Positions 35,124-44,079 of a stretch of DNA of 64,000 bases are shown piece by piece. Origin of the DNA: Dermabacter indicis (GTDB taxonomy: Bacteria; Actinomycetota; Actinomycetes; Actinomycetales; Dermabacteraceae); contig CYUG01000012.1 in the NCBI GenBank assembly GCA_001403775.1, positions 148,016 to 212,015 on the forward strand. The letters are read 5' to 3'. The notes beneath the pieces are model-generated. The model worked only from the letters and a program-made list of their open reading frames with translations, made no database searches and was not told the origin of the DNA. The position numbers and the translations under genes are program-made. The number at the start of each line of letters is the position of its first letter. Position 1 is the first letter of the stretch.

Positions 35124-36854
35124 CTACTTCGGAAGCTCCTTGTAGCCAACTGCCGTGTAATCGACGGTCTCGAGCTGCGCCGAACCGATGTTCACCAGGT
35201 CCTTCTTGAGGCCAGTGATGTTCGGCGTCGCGTAGAACGGCAGAACCGTGTAGCTCTCGGCAACCTTCTTCGAGAACTCGTTTGCGATCTCACGGCGCTT
35301 CTCGGGGTCGAGCTCCGATTGGAGGCGCTCGTTGACCTCCGTGAGCTTCTCGTCCTTGAAACCCGTGTAGTTCTGCTGTGAATCGGGCAAGTAGGTGTTC
35401 GAACTCGAGAGCTCCGCGAGAAGGGTACCCTGCCAGCTGAACGTCACGAAGTCGAAGTTCTGCTTGAGAACGTAATCCGTGAAGTACTTGTCGCTCGGAA
35501 CCGTCTTGAGGTCAACCTTAAAGCCGGCCTGGTTAAGGTTCGTCATGACCTGGCGGGCACGGTCCTCGTTCGACTTCGTCTCCGCGGGAATCACGACCGA
35601 GAACTTGAGCTGCTTGCCATCCTTCTCGTACACGTCGCCCTTGAGCTCATAGCCGGCATCCTCGAGGATCTTCTTTGCCTTATCGATCTCGGCATCGCCC
35701 GAAAGATCACCGTCGAACGAATCCTCGTAGCCCTCCTGACCGGGCATGTAGATGTAGTTGTTCAAGAGCACAACGGGCGCCTCGAGAGGCTCCACGACCG
35801 AACGGCCCACGGCGTTACGGTCCACGGCCGCGAAGATCGCCTTGCGCACCTCGATGTCCTGGAGAACGCCCTCGCCACCGTTCACGTTGAGCGTGAGGTG
35901 GGTCCAGGTGAGTCCGTTCGAGCGCTGAATCTGCGCTTCGCTGCGGCCCTTCGCCTGGCCGAGGGTGTCGCCGTCGCCGATGTCGATCATGTCGATCTCG
36001 CCGTTGGCAAAGGCCTGCGGCATATTCTGCTGGGTCGTGACCTTGAAAATAACCTTCTCAAGCTTTGGCGCGCGGCCCCACCACTTGTCGTTGCGCTCGA
36101 GGGTGACAACGCCGCCGTTTTGATCAACGTTCGTGATCGTGAACGGGCCGCAGCCGGGAACGGGCTCGCTGACGTATCCCTGATTGAACGACTCGGGCGA
36201 CTCGAACACGGCCTTCGGGCCACTCGGGTACGTGAAGCTCAGCCAATCCGGAAAGGCGTTCTTGTATTCGATTTCCGCGGTGAAGTCATCCTTCGCGCGG
36301 ATCTCCTTGATCGAATCCCAGCCCTGAGTCGTCACGGCGGCGAACTCTTCATTCTCGCCGTTGAGGGCCTTCCACTCGGCTATGAGGTCGTTGACGGTCA
36401 CGGGGGAGCCGTCGTTGTCCCACACGGCCTTCTTGTTGAACTTCACGGTGACGACCTGCGGGTCCTCGCTCGTGAGCTCAGCCGACTCAATGTAGTCGGG
36501 GTTCGGGCTCATCTCGCCTTTTTCGTCCGCGTTAATGTGGATGGTGTAACCCTTCCAGTACGACACGCTGGAGGTGGAAACCTCGTTGCCATCAACGTGG
36601 CTCGGGTTCCAGTTGGCGGGAATCTGAGCGATCCCGATCATGAGAGTGCCGCCGTCGGCGACCTTGTCATAGTCGAGACGCTCCCATGCCGTGGGAGGAA
36701 GCTTCGATGCTTCTTCCGCCGCGGCATCATTCTTCTTCTTGTTCTCGTTTTTCTGCTCCTCGGCGCTCTTCTGCGAGCAACCGGCCACGGCGGCAGCCAC
36801 ACCGGTGATGGCCGTGCCTTGGAGGAAAAGTCGGCGAGTACTCGTGATCTTCAT
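35124..36854 (-). CDS. Oligopeptide ABC transporter substrate-binding lipoprotein (paralogue 2)
   Basis: 576 residues from the ATG at 36854 with a Tat-like leader (TSTRRLFLQGTAITG) and lipobox VAGCSQ. SBP family 5 with the same landmark segments as paralogue 1 (LERNDKWWGRAPKLE, QQNMPQAFANGEID, EVRKAIFAAVDRNAVG). It adds a lysine/glutamate-rich stretch after the lipobox (about residues 28-45). It sits 72 bp downstream of the fused ATPase gene, so it belongs to the dppB-C-DF operon. Two receptors for one permease would widen the range of peptides taken up. Confidence 0.88.
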   Translation of the reverse strand: MKITSTRRLFLQGTAITGVAAAVAGCSQKSAEEQKNENKKKNDAAAEEASKLPPTAWERLDYDKVADGGTLMIGIAQIPANWNPSHVDGNEVSTSSVSYWKGYTIHINADEKGEMSPNPDYIESAELTSEDPQVVTVKFNKKAVWDNDGSPVTVNDLIAEWKALNGENEEFAAVTTQGWDSIKEIRAKDDFTAEIEYKNAFPDWLSFTYPSGPKAVFESPESFNQGYVSEPVPGCGPFTITNVDQNGGVVTLERNDKWWGRAPKLEKVIFKVTTQQNMPQAFANGEIDMIDIGDGDTLGQAKGRSEAQIQRSNGLTWTHLTLNVNGGEGVLQDIEVRKAIFAAVDRNAVGRSVVEPLEAPVVLLNNYIYMPGQEGYEDSFDGDLSGDAEIDKAKKILEDAGYELKGDVYEKDGKQLKFSVVIPAETKSNEDRARQVMTNLNQAGFKVDLKTVPSDKYFTDYVLKQNFDFVTFSWQGTLLAELSSSNTYLPDSQQNYTGFKDEKLTEVNERLQSELDPEKRREIANEFSKKVAESYTVLPFYATPNITGLKKDLVNIGSAQLETVDYTAVGYKELPK

Positions 36855-36926
36855 GGTTATCTCACTTCCTGTGGGAAGCCGCGGCCTGTTTAAGGGAAAA
36901 GGGGGTTCGGCGCGCGGCAAATATTT

Positions 36927-39002
36927 TCACTGGTCGTCCACTAGACGCCAGGTCTCCTCGGCATGATGGCATTCCACGCGGGAGGTTCCGACCTGCGTGC
37001 CCTGAGGGTCCGCAGTCCGGCACAGGTTCTGCTGCTCTTCGCTGAGCATCCCGATCAGGGGGCAACGCGAAGCAAAATTGCAGCCGATGATCTCTTCAGT
37101 GGGGCTTGGTTGATCCCCTTCAAGAAGAACTCGCGTACGGGCGCGCTCAAGCTTGGGGTCCGGAACCGGAACCGCGGACATGAGAGCACGCGTGTAGGGA
37201 TGCTTCGGGTTCTCAAAGACATCCTGGACGGGGCCGTATTCAACGATGCGGCCCAAATACATGACCGCAATGTTGTCGGCGATCTCGCGCACAATGGCGA
37301 GATCGTGAGCCACGAACAGGTAGCTCAATCCGAGTTCATCACGGAGATCCTCGAGCAGATTGATCACGCCGGCCTGGACGGACACGTCCAGGGCCGAAAC
37401 GGGCTCATCGAGCACGAGAAGCTTAGGTTCGGTGATGAGCGCGCGCGCAATACCAATGCGCTGGCGCTGACCACCGGAAAATTCGTGGGGATAGCGATCG
37501 GCCATCTCCGGATCGAGGCCCACGCGTTCAAGGAGCTCGTAGACGCGCCTGTAGCGCTCATCCTTCGACACCTTGTGCACGGTGAGGGGCTCGGCGATGA
37601 TGTCGCTCACGGGCATACGTGGATCTACCGCCGCCATCGGGTCCTGGAACACGATCTGCACGTCCTTGCGCAGGGCAAGGCGCTCCTTCTTGTTCTTGAG
37701 GGTCGACACGTCCACGCCGCTCACCTCGAGGGTGCCGTTCTGCGGCGCGACGAGCTCGAGGATTTCGAGGCTCGTCGTGGACTTGCCCGAACCGGATTCG
37801 CCCACAAGACCGAGGGTCTGGCCCGGCTTGATCTCAAACGACACGTTGTCCACGGCCTTGACGACGCCCACCTGGCGGCGGAACACCGAACCCTTGAAGA
37901 GGGGGAAGTGGCGCTGGATTTCGGTCGCCTTGACGATCGGCTTTTCGGCCGAGTGGTCCTTGATTGCACGCTCGACGTGCGGGGGGCGGGGGAAAATGTC
38001 CGACGGCTTCAAGGTGCCCGCTGCGATTTCCTTCGCGCGGTGGCAGGCGACCTCACGCTGGGCGTCGCCCACGTGGGTCGTAAGTTCGGGCTCTTCCGTG
38101 CGGCAGATGTCGATCGCCGCGGGGCAGCGATCCGCGAACGGGCAGCCGGGCTTGAGGTTCGCGAGGCTCGGCGGGCGGCCCTCGAGCGGAACAAGGCGAT
38201 CCTTGCCGGCGGTGAGCATGTTCGGCACGGAACGGAGCAGCCCCATCGTGTATGGCATGTGAGGCTCGGCGAAGATTTCTTCAACGCCGCCCTTCTCCAC
38301 GAGCTTGCCGGCGTACATGACCGCGACGCGATCGACGTTGCCAGCAACGACGCCGAGGTCGTGGGTAATAAGCACGACGGCAGCGCCCGTCACTTCCTTG
38401 GCCTTTTGGAGGACCTCGAGAATCTGCGCCTGGATGGTCACGTCGAGAGCGGTCGTCGGCTCGTCGGCGATGATGAGCTGCGGGTCGTTCGCCATCGCAA
38501 TCGCGATCATCGCGCGCTGGCGCATGCCGCCCGAGAACTCGTGCGGGAATGCCTTCACACGGCGCTCTGCGGCCGGGATACCCACGATTTTGAGAAGCTC
38601 AACCGTGCGGGCGTGCAGCGCCTGCGAGCTCATGTTCGAGTTGTGAAGCGTGAGCGCTTCCTCGATTTGCTGCCCGATCGTGTAGACCGGCGTGAGGGCG
38701 CTCAGCGGGTCCTGGAAGATCATCGAAATTTCGCGACCGCGAAGGTCGGAGAGCTGACGATCGGTCTTGTGCAGGAGCGACTCACCGCGGTAGGTGATCT
38801 CGCCCGTGATCTTCGCCGAACTCGGCAGAAGCCCCATGACAGCCATCGAGCTCACGGACTTACCGGAGCCGGACTCGCCCACAATGCCGAGGAACTCGCC
38901 CTCGTGGACGTCGTAGTTCACGCCGCGCACGGCGCGCACGTCGCCGGCTGCGTTCGGGAAGGTGACCGTGAGGTCTTTGACGGAAAGAAGTGGTTCAGGC
39001 AC
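36927..39002 (-). CDS. dppD: Oligopeptide ABC transporter, fused double ATPase (DppD-DppF)
   Basis: About 691 residues carrying two complete ATPases in one chain. First half: Walker A GESGSGKS, signature FSGGMRQR, Walker B LIIADEP, and a Cys-rich C-terminal region (CPFADRCP...CRTEEP...VACH) that binds an Fe-S cluster in some relatives. Second half: GESGSGKST, FSGGQRQR, LLVLDEP and a second cysteine set (CNFASRCP). The GTG at 39002 after GAGGTC is preferred; it overlaps the dppC stop by 8 bp. An ATG at 39050 is the alternative. Powers import through DppBC. Confidence 0.92.
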   Translation of the reverse strand: MPEPLLSVKDLTVTFPNAAGDVRAVRGVNYDVHEGEFLGIVGESGSGKSVSSMAVMGLLPSSAKITGEITYRGESLLHKTDRQLSDLRGREISMIFQDPLSALTPVYTIGQQIEEALTLHNSNMSSQALHARTVELLKIVGIPAAERRVKAFPHEFSGGMRQRAMIAIAMANDPQLIIADEPTTALDVTIQAQILEVLQKAKEVTGAAVVLITHDLGVVAGNVDRVAVMYAGKLVEKGGVEEIFAEPHMPYTMGLLRSVPNMLTAGKDRLVPLEGRPPSLANLKPGCPFADRCPAAIDICRTEEPELTTHVGDAQREVACHRAKEIAAGTLKPSDIFPRPPHVERAIKDHSAEKPIVKATEIQRHFPLFKGSVFRRQVGVVKAVDNVSFEIKPGQTLGLVGESGSGKSTTSLEILELVAPQNGTLEVSGVDVSTLKNKKERLALRKDVQIVFQDPMAAVDPRMPVSDIIAEPLTVHKVSKDERYRRVYELLERVGLDPEMADRYPHEFSGGQRQRIGIARALITEPKLLVLDEPVSALDVSVQAGVINLLEDLRDELGLSYLFVAHDLAIVREIADNIAVMYLGRIVEYGPVQDVFENPKHPYTRALMSAVPVPDPKLERARTRVLLEGDQPSPTEEIIGCNFASRCPLIGMLSEEQQNLCRTADPQGTQVGTSRVECHHAEETWRLVDDQ

Positions 39003-39996
39003 GGTTGACCTCGCTCGTGGGATCGATTGCGTCGCGAAGGGCGTCGCCAAGAAGGTTCACGGCGGTAAGCAGGGCGACAAGGAAGGTTGCGGGAATCACG
39101 AAGAGCCACCAGCGGGTAAGAACCGCGTTCTGGCCATTCGCGATAAGCGTTCCTAGCGAGACGTCGGGCGGCTGAATACCGAGGCCGAAGAAGCTCAACG
39201 AGGTTTCGGCGAGGATCGCGCCGCTCACGCCAAGCGCCGCGTCGATGATGAGGAGCGAAGCCACGTTCGGGATGATGTGGCGCGCGAGGATCGTCGTCGT
39301 GCTCACGCCCATGTAGCGTGCGGCCTTGACGTATTCGCGGTCCTTGAGCGACTTGGTTTGGTTCTTGACGATCTGCGCCATAATCATCCAGCCGAAGCCC
39401 GCGATCGCCACGACGATGACAATCCAGCTCACGTTCGACAGGAGCGGCGAGATGATCATGAGCACGTAGAACACGGGCAGCACGAGAAGCAGGTTGATGA
39501 CCCAGTTGACGAAGGTCTCGAGTTTGCCGCCAATGTAGCCGGCGAGCGAACCCACGAACGCCGCGATGAGCGTTGCGGCGGGCGCCGCGAGAAGGCCAAT
39601 CAGGAGCGACTTTCGCAGTGCCTCAACCATCGACGCGTAAAGGTCAACGCCGATCGCGTCGGTACCGAACCAGTGCTGGCCGCTCGGCGGCGAGTTGTAG
39701 CTGTACGAATCGGTTTCGCCGAGTTCGTACACGTTCGGAATGTTGCCGAAGATCGCGAACAGGACGATCACGCCAAGGACGACTGCGCCGATCCAGAAGT
39801 TCGGTTTGCGTTTGAGGCGACGCCACACGAGAGCCCACCTGGAAAGCGGCTTCTGGCGCTTCTTTTCGCCCTTATTCTTCTTGCCCTTTTCCGGGCCCGC
39901 AGCGGTGCCCGCTGCCTCTTCCGCTTCCGTCATGGGAACGGCTTCCGGAGCTTCGGTCGCGTCGCTCACGGGGGGAACTGGATTGCTTGCGCTCAT
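38995..39996 (-). CDS. dppC: Oligopeptide ABC transporter permease DppC
   Basis: 333 residues. A long cytosolic N-terminus (about 50 residues, first Pro/Ala/Glu-rich and then KGKKNKGEKKRQK) precedes six membrane segments. OppC-type core: HWFGTDAIGVDLYASMV, and the EAA loop KDREYVKAARYMGVS...RHIIPNV. Ends LLGDALRDAIDPTSEVNRA. Follows dppB with a 4-bp gap. Confidence 0.92.
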   Translation of the reverse strand: MSASNPVPPVSDATEAPEAVPMTEAEEAAGTAAGPEKGKKNKGEKKRQKPLSRWALVWRRLKRKPNFWIGAVVLGVIVLFAIFGNIPNVYELGETDSYSYNSPPSGQHWFGTDAIGVDLYASMVEALRKSLLIGLLAAPAATLIAAFVGSLAGYIGGKLETFVNWVINLLLVLPVFYVLMIISPLLSNVSWIVIVVAIAGFGWMIMAQIVKNQTKSLKDREYVKAARYMGVSTTTILARHIIPNVASLLIIDAALGVSGAILAETSLSFFGLGIQPPDVSLGTLIANGQNAVLTRWWLFVIPATFLVALLTAVNLLGDALRDAIDPTSEVNRA

Positions 39997-40000
39997 GACG

Positions 40001-40996
40001 TCACACCCTCACTCGCGGATCAAGCGCCGCGTAAAGAACTTCGGAAAGCATCGAGGAGAACAGAATCACGACCGACGTGAAGCACACGTTGCCCGCGAGG
40101 GCGTTCACGTCGGATTGCTGAACCGCGTTGATGCCGTACTGACCCATGCCGGCCCACGAGAAGATCATCTCGAGGAACGCAGCGCCTGCGACGAGAGTGC
40201 CGAAGGAGTACGCGAAGTAGGTGGACATGGGAATGAGCGCCACGCGCACGCCGTGCTTCACAAGAGCGCGGTTACGCGTTGCCCCCTTCGCACGGGCCGT
40301 GCGAATGAAGTCGCTTCCGAGAACGTCGAGCATGATCGAGCGTTGGTAGCGCGAGTAGCTCGCCGCACCGAAGGCCGCGAGGACGATGGTCGGCAGAATC
40401 AAGTGATTGACGCTGTCGAGGAAGGCTGTCATGCCGCCCTGGGCTCGGAAAGTCGGCGAATAGGAGCCACTGAATCGGATGAGCTGCGTGCCGAGCGCCT
40501 GGTTGAGTTTGGTCGCGACGACCATCATCAAGAGGCCGCCCACGAAGGTGGGGGTCGAGATCAGAATGTACGAGGCGTATGAGACGACCTGATCCGAAAG
40601 CTTGTACTGCCGAACAGCGCCCCACACGCCGAGGGCGACACCGATGATCGCACCAAGAAGCGCACCGGCGATCAGGAGGCGCAGCGAAACACCCGCGCGC
40701 ATCGCCATTTGGTCGATGACCCACTGGCCCGAGATGTCCTTGCCGAGCTTCTCGCTCCACGGCTTGACAACGATGTTCGAAAGCCAGGTCCAGGTGCGCT
40801 GGAGGATCGGCACCTTGTCGTTCATGTTAAGTTCGTTGAGGGCAGCGTCAATCGAGGCCTCGGGGATCGGGGGGTTTTGCCCGAGCCAGCGGCGACGTGG
40901 ATAGAAGAAGCTGCCGGCCGCGATGTAGGCGAACACGGTAGCCACGACGGTGAGGATCGCGTAGTTCGCGAAGCGGCGAAGAAGATACTTTGTCAC
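40001..40996 (-). CDS. dppB: Oligopeptide ABC transporter permease DppB
   Basis: 331 residues with six membrane segments; first in MTKYLLRRFANYAILTVV. The segment between the first two helices is longer than in E. coli DppB and carries a tryptophan-rich part (QRTWTWLSNIVVKPW). EAA loop FIRTARAKGATRNRALVKHGVR. The GTG start overlaps, in GTGA, the stop of a 35-residue upstream reading frame, suggesting translational coupling. Confidence 0.92.
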   Translation of the reverse strand: MTKYLLRRFANYAILTVVATVFAYIAAGSFFYPRRRWLGQNPPIPEASIDAALNELNMNDKVPILQRTWTWLSNIVVKPWSEKLGKDISGQWVIDQMAMRAGVSLRLLIAGALLGAIIGVALGVWGAVRQYKLSDQVVSYASYILISTPTFVGGLLMMVVATKLNQALGTQLIRFSGSYSPTFRAQGGMTAFLDSVNHLILPTIVLAAFGAASYSRYQRSIMLDVLGSDFIRTARAKGATRNRALVKHGVRVALIPMSTYFAYSFGTLVAGAAFLEMIFSWAGMGQYGINAVQQSDVNALAGNVCFTSVVILFSSMLSEVLYAALDPRVRV

Positions 40997-41100
40997 GAGA
41001 GTGCTCCGATCAGAGCGGTCTTACGCTCGTCGACATCCTTAGCGCTCCATTGGCGGCGCGGGGGTGCTGCGGCGCGAGGGTCGCTGAGGTTGGTAGACAT
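40993..41100 (-). CDS. Possible 35-residue leader ORF coupled to dppB
   Basis: Runs from ATG 41100 to a TGA whose bases overlap the dppB GTG start (GTGA). It encodes a Ser/Pro/Arg-rich peptide, MSTNLSDPRAAAPPRRQWSA followed by KDVDERKTALIGALS. The stop/start overlap is the same coupling style used by real operons in this window. There is no clear ribosome site before the ATG, so it may be leaderless, or only a chance frame. Confidence 0.4.
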   Translation of the reverse strand: MSTNLSDPRAAAPPRRQWSAKDVDERKTALIGALS

Positions 41101-41365
41101 AAGGGACACGTGCGTTTTCCTTATTTCGTATCGCCGCCCGTGGGCGGTGGGACCGGATGCGCCCTGGGGCGCGGGGATGCTTCAGAGTAGTTCAATTCGC
41201 GAATTGGGGCGTCTATTCTCGTAATGTGAACAGTGGCGTCACGGAAAGGTCATGAACTATTCATGGAACGGTTGAACTGTACCCCATGTGAGGTGGTTCA
41301 CCACACCATTCTTGTGGATTATTCCGATTCGCCTCATGTGAAGTCAAACTCTGAGACTGGAAGTC
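41101..41365. promoter_or_regulatory. Divergent dpp / moeZ control region with two palindromes
   Basis: About 265 bp. CAATTCGCGAATTG at 41193-41206 is a perfect 14-bp palindrome, and CATGAA-CTA-TTCATG at 41251-41265 is a perfect 6-3-6 inverted repeat. The stretch is AT-richer than its surroundings. Both sites suit dimeric repressors; which of the two flanking genes each serves is not clear. Confidence 0.45.
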
Positions 41366-42631
41366 ATGGTTAATTATGCACCCGAAGGTTCGGGCTCCGC
41401 ACTAAGCGGTGTGGACTATCGGCGCTACTCGCGGCACCTTCTCCTGCCGGGCTTCACGCCCGAGAGTCAACAAAGACTAAGGGCAGCGAAGGTCGCAGTC
41501 GTGGGAGCCGGTGGTCTCGGGGCGCCAATCCTCCAATATCTCGCCGCGGCCGGAGTGGGCTCACTGACCGTCATCGATGCAGATTTAGTGGATAGTTCCA
41601 ACCTGCAGCGTCAGGTTATTCATTCCGAAACGGCCGTCGGAACTCCCAAAGTTTCCTCCGCTGCCAAAGCTGTGCAAGCACTCAACCACGCGGTTCACGT
41701 GCGCGAAATCCGAGAAGTGCTCACTCCGACCAATGCGCTTGAGATTCTCGCGGGCCATGACCTCGTGCTCGACGGCACCGATAATTTCCCGACTCGTTAC
41801 CTTGTGTCCGACGCGTGCGAGATCCTGAATGTGCCTCTGATCTGGGGATCTATCCTCGCGTTCGACGGTCAGGTCGCAGCGTTCTTCGGCGACGAAGGTC
41901 GCGGCGTCACCTATCGCGACGTGCATCCTCGCCCGCCGCAGCCCGGCGAGGTACCTAGCTGCAGCGAAGCCGGTGTTCTCGGGCCACTCGTGGGAGTCAT
42001 CGGCTCGACCATGGCGATGGAGGCCCTCAAGGTGCTCACGGGACTCGGCTCCCCGCTATATGGGCGCATCCAGCTCTATAGTGCCCTGACCGGAGACTGG
42101 ACTCGCATCGATGTGGAGCGCAGGCCGGGCCGCGCGCCCGTCACCGAAATCGAAGATCTTGTGGAAACGTGCGGCTTCCCTGCGGTGGCCGCGCCGACGC
42201 CTGCAACGGCGACGGGTGCCGGCCGCGCTGGAGCTCCCGGCGAAACTCGCGGATCTGGTGCGAGTGGCGTCGGTGCTTCTTCTTTCACGTCCGGACTCAC
42301 CCCGGCACCTGGCCTCGAAGTTCTATCCCCATCCGAAGCGATGCGCGAAGCCGCGACCGGCCGACTCCTCATTGACATCCGCGAAGAGTCGGAAGCTGCG
42401 GTGGGCATGCTGCCTCACGCCGTAAATATCTCGAAGGATCGGCTCATGGAATTTGCGCGAGGGGAGCGGGCAACCGTCGGACCCTTGAGCGAGATCGAAG
42501 GCCTGCGTGGGGCGATCCTGCATTGCGCGGGTGGTGCCCGGTCGGCGGCGGCCCAGGCCGAGCTCGCGGCCCTCGGGATTGACGTGGCGGACATGGCGGG
42601 CGGATACGTGGCGGCGTCCATGGGTGACTAG
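41366..42631 (+). CDS. moeZ: MoeZ/MoeB-type sulfur-carrier adenylyltransferase with rhodanese domain
   Basis: Activates the C-terminal GG of MoaD (and possibly ThiS-like carriers) and supplies sulfur. 421 residues. E1-like domain: VVGAGGLGAPILQYLAAAGVG nucleotide loop (in pieces from residue 45), DADLVDSSNLQRQ, DGTDNFPTRYL, and PSCSEAGVLGPLVG. A Gly/Ala/Ser linker of about 40 residues leads to a C-terminal rhodanese domain with loop CAGGARS (Cys387). The Zn-binding CxxC pairs of E. coli MoeB are not evident, as in actinobacterial MoeZ. One copy of the dispersed word encodes ERATVGPLS. Confidence 0.9.
   Translation: MVNYAPEGSGSALSGVDYRRYSRHLLLPGFTPESQQRLRAAKVAVVGAGGLGAPILQYLAAAGVGSLTVIDADLVDSSNLQRQVIHSETAVGTPKVSSAAKAVQALNHAVHVREIREVLTPTNALEILAGHDLVLDGTDNFPTRYLVSDACEILNVPLIWGSILAFDGQVAAFFGDEGRGVTYRDVHPRPPQPGEVPSCSEAGVLGPLVGVIGSTMAMEALKVLTGLGSPLYGRIQLYSALTGDWTRIDVERRPGRAPVTEIEDLVETCGFPAVAAPTPATATGAGRAGAPGETRGSGASGVGASSFTSGLTPAPGLEVLSPSEAMREAATGRLLIDIREESEAAVGMLPHAVNISKDRLMEFARGERATVGPLSEIEGLRGAILHCAGGARSAAAQAELAALGIDVADMAGGYVAASMGD
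42469..42483 (+). repeat. Dispersed motif GGCAACCGTCGGACC inside moeZ
   Basis: Exact 15-base copy on the coding strand, in the ATVGP frame. No second arm nearby. Confidence 0.75.
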
Positions 42632-42702
42632 GGCGGCCTAGAGGTGGCAGCTGCACCCGGCGGCTAGGGGGGCGGGACTTGACCCGCAACCGTAGGCTCA
42701 GC

Positions 42703-42777
42703 CTCGATCTTCCCAGCCCCACTCTTCCCAGCCTCGCTCTTCCCGGCCTCGATCTTCCCAGCCTCACCCTCCCTGGC
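42703..42777. repeat. Minisatellite, five 15-bp units
   Basis: Five imperfect units of the form CTCGATCTTCCCAGC run in tandem without gaps. They lie in the 345-bp gene-free stretch after moeZ and abut, with 3 bp overlap, the left 73-bp inverted repeat of the nuclease element. I see no gene in 42632-42977. Confidence 0.8.
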
Positions 42778-42847
42778 CTAGAAAACTAAACCCAACGTTT
42801 TCGGCGGTATTTGACCTCTTTCCGCCACAAACGTCGGGTACAGATTC
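42775..42847 (+). repeat. Left 73-bp inverted repeat (hairpin) of nuclease element
   Basis: Starts GGCCTAGAAAACTAAACCC and ends GGGTACAGATTC. Internal arms CCCAACGTTTTCGGCGG and CCGCCACAAACGTCGGG pair at 14 of 17 positions around a 14-base loop. Compared with the right copy, several changes fall in the stem, so this copy has decayed more. Confidence 0.85.
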
Positions 42848-42977
42848 CGGCGATGGATGCTGGGCGCCCCGGGCTCGGTGCCTTCTGGGTCATCGGGTGG
42901 TGCTCCACCATCCGATAGTTATCCACAATCTGACAGGGGGGCTTTTTCGAAGGGCAAGTCGCGGCAAGACTGGCCCT

Positions 42978-43991
42978 ATGAATCGACCTCCTTCGCCACT
43001 TCCACAAAAGCTTCCGCCAGTGTTTACCGCAAGTGATTTCGCGGCGCTCGGCGGTGCTCGCGACCGGTTGCGCCGCGGCGACGTTACGAGCCTCGGCCCC
43101 GGCATTTACGCCAATGACAATCGCGACTTCACCGAGCATGAGCTCGCGCGGGCTCTGTGCGCCAAGTACCCGCATCTCGTGCTTTCCGGCGTGAACGCCG
43201 CGCGCGTCCACGAAATGCCGTTGCCTCCTCAGCTATCGACCTGGGAGCCCTCTGCGCCGATGAGCTTCGTGACGTCGGTGAAGGACATGAGGCCTCATCC
43301 GCTCATAGACCTGCACTTTTCCAGGGTCGAGCCGCATGAAGTTCGGTCTCTCACGAATGGCGAGCAACGGCTTCGAATCATGTCGCGCGTACGCACGTGG
43401 CTTGATCTTGCCTCAATTGTGCCGCTCGATTACCTCGTGGCAGCGGGCGACGCCCTTGTGCGGGAGCCGCGATCCACCCTCGAATCTGGGCGCACCACTC
43501 CGCATGCGACTCTCGCTGAACTCGAGGCCGCGGTCGCTGCTTATCCCGGCCTCCCCGGAGTATGTCGTGCGCGCCGTGCGCTCGAACTCGTCCGTGTAGG
43601 CGCTGATTCCGCACAGGAAACGCGGGCTCGGCTCGCAATGGTCTTCGCGGGGCTTAAAGAACCGAGCCTCAACGTGCCGATCCGCGATGTGCGTGGACAC
43701 ATCGTGTGTGCGCCGGACTTTTGGTGGGAGAGGGAAGGTGTCGTCGGGGAGTATGACGGCGAGTATCACCGCAAGATCGATGCCGTCGAGAGAGATCGAG
43801 CCAAGGACTTCTTCTACGCGGACCGTGGACTCGAGGTGTTTCGACTTCACGTGCGCGACCTGCCGGTTTTACCGGTCAATGCTCCCGACGATGTCGTGAC
43901 ACGAGCGCTCGCGAGCTCACGGGCGGCATCGATTGCGAAGAGGGCCTTGAGGCGCAGGTCCAAAATCGTGTGTAACCCGGCGTGGCGGTAG
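42978..43991 (+). CDS. AbiEi-like wHTH plus DUF559/Vsr-type PD-(D/E)XK endonuclease-domain protein
   Basis: 337 residues. The N-terminal part (FTASDFAALGGARDRLRRGD...GPGIYA) matches the winged-helix domain of AbiEi-family proteins; the middle is helical; the C-terminal part has a PD-(D/E)XK nuclease core: Glu in QETRARLAMVFAGL, Asp247 in CAPDFWWE, Glu258 in GEYDGEYHRK, then DFFYADRGLEVFRL. Genes of this plan are common and multicopy in actinobacteria and have no established function to my knowledge. ATG 42978 has no Shine-Dalgarno site. An in-frame start at 42897 adds 27 residues of repeat-derived sequence and is unlikely. It lies alone between inverted repeats, unlike the surrounding Moco genes in function. 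Confidence 0.75.
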   Translation: MNRPPSPLPQKLPPVFTASDFAALGGARDRLRRGDVTSLGPGIYANDNRDFTEHELARALCAKYPHLVLSGVNAARVHEMPLPPQLSTWEPSAPMSFVTSVKDMRPHPLIDLHFSRVEPHEVRSLTNGEQRLRIMSRVRTWLDLASIVPLDYLVAAGDALVREPRSTLESGRTTPHATLAELEAAVAAYPGLPGVCRARRALELVRVGADSAQETRARLAMVFAGLKEPSLNVPIRDVRGHIVCAPDFWWEREGVVGEYDGEYHRKIDAVERDRAKDFFYADRGLEVFRLHVRDLPVLPVNAPDDVVTRALASSRAASIAKRALRRRSKIVCNPAWR

Positions 43992-43999
43992 TGGTGGGT

Positions 44000-44079
44000 G
44001 GGCGATCCGCCTACCAGGAGGGCCATCCGCCTCCCAGGAGGGCGATACGCCCGCAGCGAGAACGCTCCGCCTGCAGCGA
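44000..44079. repeat. Minisatellite, four 20-bp units
   Basis: Four imperfect units (first GGGCGATCCGCCTACCAGGA) fill the gap between the nuclease stop and the right inverted repeat exactly, ending at the base before it. Units 1-2 and 3-4 differ in their last six bases (CCAGGA versus GCAGCGA-type). Confidence 0.85.
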
